A DNA stretch of 47,955 nucleotides from Paracoccaceae bacterium (GTDB taxonomy: Bacteria > Pseudomonadota > Alphaproteobacteria > Rhodobacterales > Rhodobacteraceae), in contig JASBUI010000041.1 in the NCBI GenBank assembly GCA_030148005.1, positions 1 to 47,955 of the forward strand. The letters are read 5' to 3'. The notes below the pieces were generated by a model, which saw only the letters and a program-made list of their open reading frames with translations, made no database searches and was not told the origin of the DNA. A program made the translations under genes and the position numbers. Positions 42,759 through 47,955 of the stretch are shown here, in pieces (position 1 is the first letter of the stretch; every line of letters begins with the position of its first letter).

Positions 42759-43538
42759 TTACATCGTTGTGTTCACCGCGCCGCCATCCAGAAGGATGTT
42801 CTGGCCGATGATAAAGCCTGCATGGGCCGAGCAGAGAAAGGCGCAGGCGGCGCCAAACTCTTGCGTCGTGCCATAACGCCCTGCGGGAATAGTGGCGCAG
42901 CGGGCGGTCTTGGCCTCGTCCATCGAGATGCCTTGGGCGTCCGATACACCCTTGTCCAGCGACACGGCGCGGTCGGTGGCATGAATGCCCGGCAGCAGGT
43001 TGTTGATGGTCACGCCAGAGCCTGCGACCTGACGCGAGGTGCCGCCGACATAGCCGGTCAGGCCAGCGCGTGCAGCGTTGGACAGGCCCAGAACGGGGAT
43101 GGGGGATTTCACCGATTGCGAGGTGATGTTGACCACCCGGCCCCAGCCACGCTTCATCATCGCGGGAAGGCAGGCCTTCATCAGGGCGATCGGGGTCAGC
43201 ATGTTTGCGTCAAGCGCGGCGATAAAGTCTTCGCGGTCCCAGTCCGACCACATGCCCGGGGGCGGGCCGCCTGCGTTGGTGACCAGAATGTCAACCTCGC
43301 CTGCGGCCACAAGCACCTTGGCGCGGCCTTCCTCTGTCGTGACGTCCGCCGCAATGGCGGTGACCTTGACGCCATATTTGTCGCGAATTTCGGCGGCGGT
43401 CTGTTCCAGCGCCTCGGCGCCGCGCGCGTTCAGCACCAGATCGACACCCGCTTCTGCCAGTGCTTCGGCGCACCCGCGTCCCAAGCCCTTGGAGGATGCT
43501 GTCACCAGCGCCCGTTTGCCTTTGATTCCCAGATCCAT
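42759..43538 (-). CDS. SDR-fold protein lacking the catalytic Tyr/Lys
   Basis: The 259-residue protein has the NAD(P) motif KRALVTASSKGLGRGCAEAL and NAGGPPPG, and Ser140 in VVNITSQSVKSP. At the place of the catalytic YxxxK it has Ser153 and Arg157 in LGLSNAARAGLTG. Other SDR proteins with the SNxxR pattern are known to me, so it is likely a subfamily trait and not a mutation. The C-terminal GRYGTTQEFGAACAFLCS is as in normal SDRs. I chose ATG 43538, behind GGGAG. It is divergent from the Hint protein gene. Activity uncertain. Confidence 0.88.
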   Translation of the reverse strand: MDLGIKGKRALVTASSKGLGRGCAEALAEAGVDLVLNARGAEALEQTAAEIRDKYGVKVTAIAADVTTEEGRAKVLVAAGEVDILVTNAGGPPPGMWSDWDREDFIAALDANMLTPIALMKACLPAMMKRGWGRVVNITSQSVKSPIPVLGLSNAARAGLTGYVGGTSRQVAGSGVTINNLLPGIHATDRAVSLDKGVSDAQGISMDEAKTARCATIPAGRYGTTQEFGAACAFLCSAHAGFIIGQNILLDGGAVNTTM

Positions 43539-43665
43539 CGCCACGTCTCCCATTCAGATTGCGTTTAATGCAGGGCTAGCACCCGCGCAGCGGCCCGAAA
43601 AGCCCCCTCATTGTTGCGAGCGGCGAAACAGTCTTGTGCCGCGGGCCATATAGGCGTCGCCGCGC

Positions 43666-43694
43666 TTGACGAGATGCCCAGCCGATGCTTTACA
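43666..43694 (+). promoter_or_regulatory. Possible promoter of the Hint-domain gene
   Basis: TTGACG (43666-43671) and TTTACA (43689-43694) with a 17-base spacer, about 95 bases upstream of the start codon. Weak. Confidence 0.3.
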
Positions 43695-43788
43695 GACCTC
43701 ACTATGGCGGTGGGGTGCGCCGTGTGACTGAGCCGTCAGAGCGCAGGACATATGTGCAGCCAGCCCCGTGAACATAGTGAGCTGCCCG

Positions 43789-44814
43789 ATGCCACACGAT
43801 CAAAACACAACGCTTGCAACGTCGTTGCAAAGTCTTCCGGTCTATCGCGCCCCGCAGTTTTGCGTGGTTGATGGCGCGAACCTTGGCGATCCGATCATGG
43901 AAGCCGAGCAGCTGGTTTTCGACGATATCTATGCCCTGCACCCCGGCGCCCGCACCGAGCGGCTGGCCATCACCAGCACCGAAGGCGAAGACTGGTTCAG
44001 GGTGGCCGATTGCACCGATTGCGGCACGCCGGGCGCGAGCCTGCATCTGGACAGTGTTGCCACCTTCATGCTGACCGACGGGATGACCGTCGAGGTCATG
44101 ATCCTTGTCGAGGTCGCGGCCGATGGCGGGATCACCGAAATCTTTATCCTGCCGCTGACAACGCTTGCGCCCAAGACGAACTATCGCCTTATCGGCGTCG
44201 ATCGCAAAAGTGCGGCGGCCCGTTTTGCCGAAGTTGCCTGTGTCTCTTTTGCGCGGGGTACGCGGATCACCATGGCCGACGGGCGCCAGATGCCCATCGA
44301 AGAGCTAAGCCCGGGCGACCGGGTTCTGACACGCGATGAAGGCCCGCAGGAAGTGCGCTGGATCGGGTCCAACACGGTTCGGGCCACGGGTGAGTTTGCC
44401 CCGATACACATTGCCGCCGGCACATTGAACAATGAGGGCGATCTTCTGGTCAGCCCCAACCACCGGCTTTTCGTCTATCAGCGCCGCGATACGCTTGGCC
44501 TTGGGCGCTCAGAGGTTCTGGTCAAGGCGCGCCATCTGGTCAATGGCCAGACTGTCACGCGCGCCTCGGGCGGATTTATCGATTATTTCCAACTGCTTTT
44601 CGATGATCACCAGATCATCTATGCCGAAGGGATCGCGGCCGAAAGCCTGCTGTTCGATCGGCGCACGCGCCCGGCGGTGCCCAAGGAAGTTGCCGAAAAG
44701 CTGATCGATGGGCTGCATATGCATGAGGCGGACCCGCGCGCGGGCCTTGAGATTCCCGAGGCAGAGATCAACGCGGAAACGGCCGAAAGACTGCGCACCG
44801 CAAGCGCGCGGTAG
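43789..44814 (+). CDS. Hint (Hedgehog/intein) domain protein
   Basis: The 341-residue protein has an N-terminal region of unknown kind, then a Hint domain from about residue 150: VSFARGTRITMADGRQMPIEELSPGDRVLTRDEGPQEVRWIG, with later SPNHRLFVY (the conserved His) and VKARHLVNGQTVTR. In this family the block begins with CFARGT; here it is Ser153 (SFARGT) with a cysteine two residues earlier (Cys151). Such domains catalyse autoprocessing, and serine could still start an N-O shift. I chose ATG 43789; GTG 43768 is possible. It is not an intein in a host gene, and no signal peptide is evident. Confidence 0.88.
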   Translation: MPHDQNTTLATSLQSLPVYRAPQFCVVDGANLGDPIMEAEQLVFDDIYALHPGARTERLAITSTEGEDWFRVADCTDCGTPGASLHLDSVATFMLTDGMTVEVMILVEVAADGGITEIFILPLTTLAPKTNYRLIGVDRKSAAARFAEVACVSFARGTRITMADGRQMPIEELSPGDRVLTRDEGPQEVRWIGSNTVRATGEFAPIHIAAGTLNNEGDLLVSPNHRLFVYQRRDTLGLGRSEVLVKARHLVNGQTVTRASGGFIDYFQLLFDDHQIIYAEGIAAESLLFDRRTRPAVPKEVAEKLIDGLHMHEADPRAGLEIPEAEINAETAERLRTASAR

Positions 44815-44928
44815 GCAGCGGCGCGCGCCGCACGGCGCCGGGGCTGAAATTGCCACCCAATCCGTTTGACCGCGCCTGCGCACAAGGCTAGCCTTGAGCC
44901 GGATCAACCGGCTGAATGGATACCCCAC

Positions 44929-46734
44929 ATGCTCGACACCCCTCTCGTTGAGATCGAGAACCTCCGCGTGGAGTTTGAAACAGGTTCTGGCACAGTGGTG
45001 GGCGTCGAAGACGTTTCCTTCTACATCAACCCCGGTGAGACGGTTTGCGTCGTGGGCGAAAGCGGATCGGGCAAATCGGTGTCCTCGCTGTCGCTGATGC
45101 GGCTGGTCGAGTTTGGCGGCGGCGAGATTACCGGCGGGCGCCTGAAGTTTCGCCGCGACGATGGCGTGACGGACATCGCGCAGGCCGAAGACAGCCTGAT
45201 GCGCAGCATCCGCGGCAATGAGATCGGGATGATCTTTCAAGAGCCGATGACCTCGCTGAACCCGGTTTTCACGGTCGGGCGGCAGTTGACCGAAGGGCTT
45301 CGGCTTCACAAGGGTATGACAAAGGATGAGGCCGAGACGCGCGCGATCGAACTTTTGCGCCTTGTCCGCATCCCCGAGCCTGAGCGGCGGCTAAAGCAGT
45401 ATCCGCATGAGTTGTCAGGCGGGATGCGCCAGCGCGTCGTGATCGCGATGGCCCTTGCCTGTGAGCCGCGCCTGTTGATCGCGGATGAGCCTACAACGGC
45501 GCTGGATGTCACCATTCAGGCCGAGATATTGGCCCTGATTGACCGGCTGAAGCGCGAAACCGGCACGGCGGTGATGTTCATCACCCATGACATGGCCGTG
45601 GTGGCGCAGATGGCGGACCGCGTGGTGGTCATGTACCGCGGCAACAAGGTTGAGGAAGGCACGGTCGAGGAGATTTTCGAAGCGCCCAAGCATCCCTATA
45701 CGCAAGCGCTTTTGGCGGCGGTGCCCAAGCTTGGCGAGATGCGGGGAAAATCCGCCCCCGAGCCGATGAAGATCATGGGCCAGGCCGACAGTGGGCGCGG
45801 GCCCATTCCCGGCACTGGAAAGCCGCTGCTTGAAGTCAAGAACCTGACCCAGCGCTTTGCGGTCAAGGGCGGCCTTTTGCGGCGCACGGTGGCCAACGTT
45901 CACGCGGTCGAGGATGTGTCGTTCACCATCAACATCGGCGAAACCCTATCGCTGGTGGGCGAAAGTGGTTGCGGAAAATCGTCAACCGGACGCTCACTTT
46001 TGCGGCTGAATGAGCCGCAGTCGGGGCAGGTCCTTTTGGATGGGCGCGATTTGTTGCAGCTGTCACAGCGCGAGCTGCGCGCGGCGCGGCGCGATGTGCA
46101 GATGGTCTTTCAGGACCCGTTTGCCTCTCTCAACCCGCAGATGCGCCTTTTGGATCAGGTGACCGAGCCTTTGCGCAACTACGGGCTTGAAAGCGGATCG
46201 GCGCTGGAAGATCGGGCCGCGCGGCTTTTCGACCGGGTCGAGTTGCCCCGCGATTTTCTGCGCCGGTATCCGCATGAGCTTTCGGGCGGGCAGCGCCAGC
46301 GTGTGGCCATCGCCCGCGCCCTTGCGGTCAATCCAAAGCTGATCGTTGCCGACGAGGCGGTGTCGGCGCTGGATGTTTCAGTGCAGGCGCAGGTCGTGAA
46401 CCTGATGATGGAGCTTCAGGCGGATCTTGGCATCTCGTTCCTTTTCATCAGCCACGATATGGCCGTGGTTGAACGTGTCAGCCATCAGGCGGCGGTCATG
46501 TACCTTGGCCGCATCGTCGAGATCGGCCCGCGCGCGGCGATCTTCGAGGACCCCCAGCACAGCTATACCAAGACGCTTCTATCGGCTGTTCCGGTTCCCG
46601 ATCCGCGCAAGCGCAAGACCGAGAAGGACCTGAACTTCAAACCGATCCCATCGCCGATCTTCCCGCTGGACTATGAGCCCGGCCCGTCGGTCTATGACGA
46701 GGTTGCGCCGGGGCATTTCGTGTTGAAGTCGTAA
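44929..46734 (+). CDS. Fused dipeptide/oligopeptide ABC transporter ATPase (DppD-DppF)
   Basis: The 601-residue protein has two complete ABC ATPase domains. The first has Walker [16 protein letters not shown], signature [13 protein letters not shown] and Walker [15 protein letters not shown]. The second has [32 protein letters not shown] and [14 protein letters not shown]. Each ends in the peptide-transporter extension ([13 protein letters not shown] and [17 protein letters not shown]). This is the fused DppD-DppF/GsiA-like form. Note the glutamate after the second Walker B reads DEAVSALD. No permease or binding protein is adjacent. The ATG at 44929 gives the typical [12 protein letters not shown] start. 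Confidence 0.93.
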   Translation: MLDTPLVEIENLRVEFETGSGTVVGVEDVSFYINPGETVCVVGESGSGKSVSSLSLMRLVEFGGGEITGGRLKFRRDDGVTDIAQAEDSLMRSIRGNEIGMIFQEPMTSLNPVFTVGRQLTEGLRLHKGMTKDEAETRAIELLRLVRIPEPERRLKQYPHELSGGMRQRVVIAMALACEPRLLIADEPTTALDVTIQAEILALIDRLKRETGTAVMFITHDMAVVAQMADRVVVMYRGNKVEEGTVEEIFEAPKHPYTQALLAAVPKLGEMRGKSAPEPMKIMGQADSGRGPIPGTGKPLLEVKNLTQRFAVKGGLLRRTVANVHAVEDVSFTINIGETLSLVGESGCGKSSTGRSLLRLNEPQSGQVLLDGRDLLQLSQRELRAARRDVQMVFQDPFASLNPQMRLLDQVTEPLRNYGLESGSALEDRAARLFDRVELPRDFLRRYPHELSGGQRQRVAIARALAVNPKLIVADEAVSALDVSVQAQVVNLMMELQADLGISFLFISHDMAVVERVSHQAAVMYLGRIVEIGPRAAIFEDPQHSYTKTLLSAVPVPDPRKRKTEKDLNFKPIPSPIFPLDYEPGPSVYDEVAPGHFVLKS

Positions 46735-46768
46735 AGGCGACGCGGTGCACTGGCGGCGCAGGTAGCGA

Positions 46769-46789
46769 TTGAGTATTTTTGCAAAGAAG
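46769..46789 (+). repeat. Intergenic repeat copy E
   Basis: TTGAGTATTTTTGCAAAGAAG lies between the ABC ATPase stop and prfC. Same core as copy D. The hairpin half is not seen. Confidence 0.5.
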
Positions 46790-46802
46790 AACTTGCGGCG
46801 AA

Positions 46803-46832
46803 TTGCAACTCTCTGACGCGCTCTGCTATATG
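46803..46832 (+). promoter_or_regulatory. Candidate prfC promoter giving a leaderless mRNA
   Basis: TTGCAA (46803-46808) and TATATG (46827-46832) are separated by 18 bases. The transcription start would fall within about a base of the prfC ATG at 46840. No ribosome binding site is seen, which fits a leaderless message. Confidence 0.45.
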
Positions 46833-46839
46833 CGCCCTC

Positions 46840-47955
46840 ATGTTGGATAACCGCCCTGCCCTTCCGCCCGAGATTGCCCGCCGCCGCACCTTTGCGATCA
46901 TCAGCCACCCTGATGCCGGAAAGACGACGCTGACGGAAAAGTTCCTGCTTTTTGGCGGGGCTATTCAGATGGCCGGACAGGTGCGCGCCAAGGGTGAGGC
47001 GCGCCGGACGCGGTCGGATTTCATGGCGATGGAAAAGGACCGGGGCATTTCGGTTTCCGCCTCGGCGATGTCCTTTGACTACAAGAGTTTTCGTTTCAAC
47101 CTTGTCGACACACCCGGCCACAGCGACTTTTCCGAGGACACTTATCGCACGCTGACGGCTGTGGATGCCGCGATCATGGTCATTGATGGCGCCAAGGGTG
47201 TTGAAAGCCAGACGCAGAAGCTTTTTGAAGTTTGCCGCCTGCGCGATCTTCCGATCCTGACCTTTTGTAACAAGATGGACCGCGAAAGCCGCGATACCTT
47301 TGATATCATTGACGAAATTCAAGAGAACCTGGCCATCGACGTAACGCCCGCATCCTGGCCCATCGGCATGGGGTCGGAGTTTATCGGATGTTATGATCTG
47401 TTGCGCGACCGGCTGGAGCTGATGGACAGGGCCGACCGCAACCGTGTGGCGGAGACGGTCGAGATCAACGGGCTGGACGATCCGCGCCTTGCCGAACATG
47501 TGCCGGCGCATCAGTTGGAGAAGCTGCGCGAAGACATTGAAATGGCGCGAGAGCTTTTGCCGCCGCTTGATCGCAAGGCGCTGCTGGAAGGCACGCTGAC
47601 GCCCATTTGGTTCGGCTCGGCGATCAATTCGTTCGGGGTCAAGGAGCTGATGGAGGGTATCGCCGCCTATGGACCTGAACCCCAGCCGCAATCGGCGCAG
47701 CCCCGGCAGGTTCTTCCCGAAGAGGAGAAGGTTGCAGGCTTTGTTTTCAAGGTTCAGGCGAATATGGACCCAAAGCACCGCGACCGCGTGGCGTTTTTGC
47801 GCATGGCATCGGGGCATTTCAAGCGCGGCATGAAGCTGACCCATGTGCGCACGAAGAAGCCGATGGCGATCAGCAATCCGGTGCTGTTCCTGGCCAGCGA
47901 CCGCGAGCTGGCCGAGGAAGCCTGGGCCGGCGACATCATGGGCATCCCGAACCAT
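46840..47955 (+). CDS. prfC: Peptide chain release factor 3 (5' part)
   Basis: The first 372 codons of RF3, the GTPase that recycles release factors 1 and 2, run off the right edge. The GTPase motifs are SHPDAGKTTLTEK (G1), RRTRSDFMAMEKDRGISVSAS with the G2 region, VDTPGHSDFSEDTYRTL (G3) and NKMDRESRD (G4). The N terminus MLDNRPALPPEIARRRTFAI is typical. The likely promoter leaves almost no leader. The opposite strand is also open but is a shadow. Confidence 0.96.
   Translation, partial: MLDNRPALPPEIARRRTFAIISHPDAGKTTLTEKFLLFGGAIQMAGQVRAKGEARRTRSDFMAMEKDRGISVSASAMSFDYKSFRFNLVDTPGHSDFSEDTYRTLTAVDAAIMVIDGAKGVESQTQKLFEVCRLRDLPILTFCNKMDRESRDTFDIIDEIQENLAIDVTPASWPIGMGSEFIGCYDLLRDRLELMDRADRNRVAETVEINGLDDPRLAEHVPAHQLEKLREDIEMARELLPPLDRKALLEGTLTPIWFGSAINSFGVKELMEGIAAYGPEPQPQSAQPRQVLPEEEKVAGFVFKVQANMDPKHRDRVAFLRMASGHFKRGMKLTHVRTKKPMAISNPVLFLASDRELAEEAWAGDIMGIPNH

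Noticed and set aside
42420..43568. 382-codon plus-strand open frame over the symporter start and SDR
   Set aside because: Antisense shadow; no recognisable domain.
46579..47955. 458-codon open frame on the minus strand opposite prfC and the ABC ATPase
   Set aside because: It is the antisense reading of two certain genes; the GC-rich third positions keep the opposite frame open. No family motif.

Overview
The window looks like chromosomal DNA of a marine or freshwater alphaproteobacterium of the family Rhodobacteraceae (Roseobacter-like). The reasons are its high GC with G/C-rich third codon positions, the gene neighbourhoods (cysG-DUF2849-cysI-cysH-DUF934-fpr; dnaB-alr-mlaE-mlaF-radA-cvpA-purF; surE-pcm-nlpD next to tatABC), and protein types common in that family (short NfeD, DUF815 ATPase, Hint-domain protein, CoxM/CoxS). 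These assignments rest on protein motifs and remembered family features; no database search was run. I found no rRNA, tRNA, CRISPR array, insertion sequence or prophage.

Layout. 1-2.2 kb: 5' part of lon (minus) with a heat-shock-type promoter, then tgt (minus). 2.3-4.5 kb: SPFH/NfeD membrane pair and two Fe-S assembly proteins. 4.5-6.2 kb: a cytochrome P450 and an Lrp-type regulator. 6.3-11.8 kb: a complete assimilatory sulfur-reduction operon (siroheme synthase, sulfite reductase, APS-type reductase, ferredoxin-NADP reductase), divergent from the Lrp gene. 11.9-12.5 kb: infC with an apparent ATA start and a clear terminator. 12.5-18.0 kb: accessory-looking region with coxS, coxM, a molybdopterin-binding protein and XdhC on the minus strand, split by a plus-strand ArsR-SRPBCC-DUF1761 cassette and lacking the catalytic coxL. 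18.2-20.5 kb: glutaryl-CoA dehydrogenase and an uncharacterised hydrolase-fold protein behind a perfect CRP-like palindrome. 20.6-22.4 kb: pyrC and pyrE. 22.6-31.9 kb: dnaB, alr, mlaE, mlaF, small membrane proteins with a PqiA-like protein, radA, cvpA and purF. 32.1-33.6 kb: a small GspC/PilP-like protein, an SDR and a type IVb pilin-like protein with a charged tail. 33.8-39.1 kb: surE, pcm, nlpD (plus) converging on tatA-tatB-tatC-DUF815 (minus). 39.3-43.5 kb: a WYL regulator, an orphan ABC ATPase with a Na+/solute symporter, and an atypical SDR. 43.8-48 kb: a Hint-domain protein, a fused oligopeptide ABC ATPase and the start of prfC.

How the genes work together. The cys block makes sulfide from activated sulfate: CysG makes siroheme, CysH reduces APS/PAPS to sulfite, the sulfite reductase makes sulfide and Fpr probably supplies electrons. 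SurE, Pcm, NlpD and Tat make a stress, cell-wall and export block. MlaE/F with PqiA-like proteins point to lipid traffic across the envelope, although no MCE (MlaD/PqiB) partner is in view. The points most worth a second look are the ATA start of infC, the coxL-less hydroxylase locus, a six-copy intergenic repeat, a Hint domain with serine in place of the usual cysteine, a 15-codon leader ORF coupled to pqiA, the charged-tail pilin with a 10-bp inverted repeat upstream, and candidate operators for the Lrp, WYL and CRP-type regulators.
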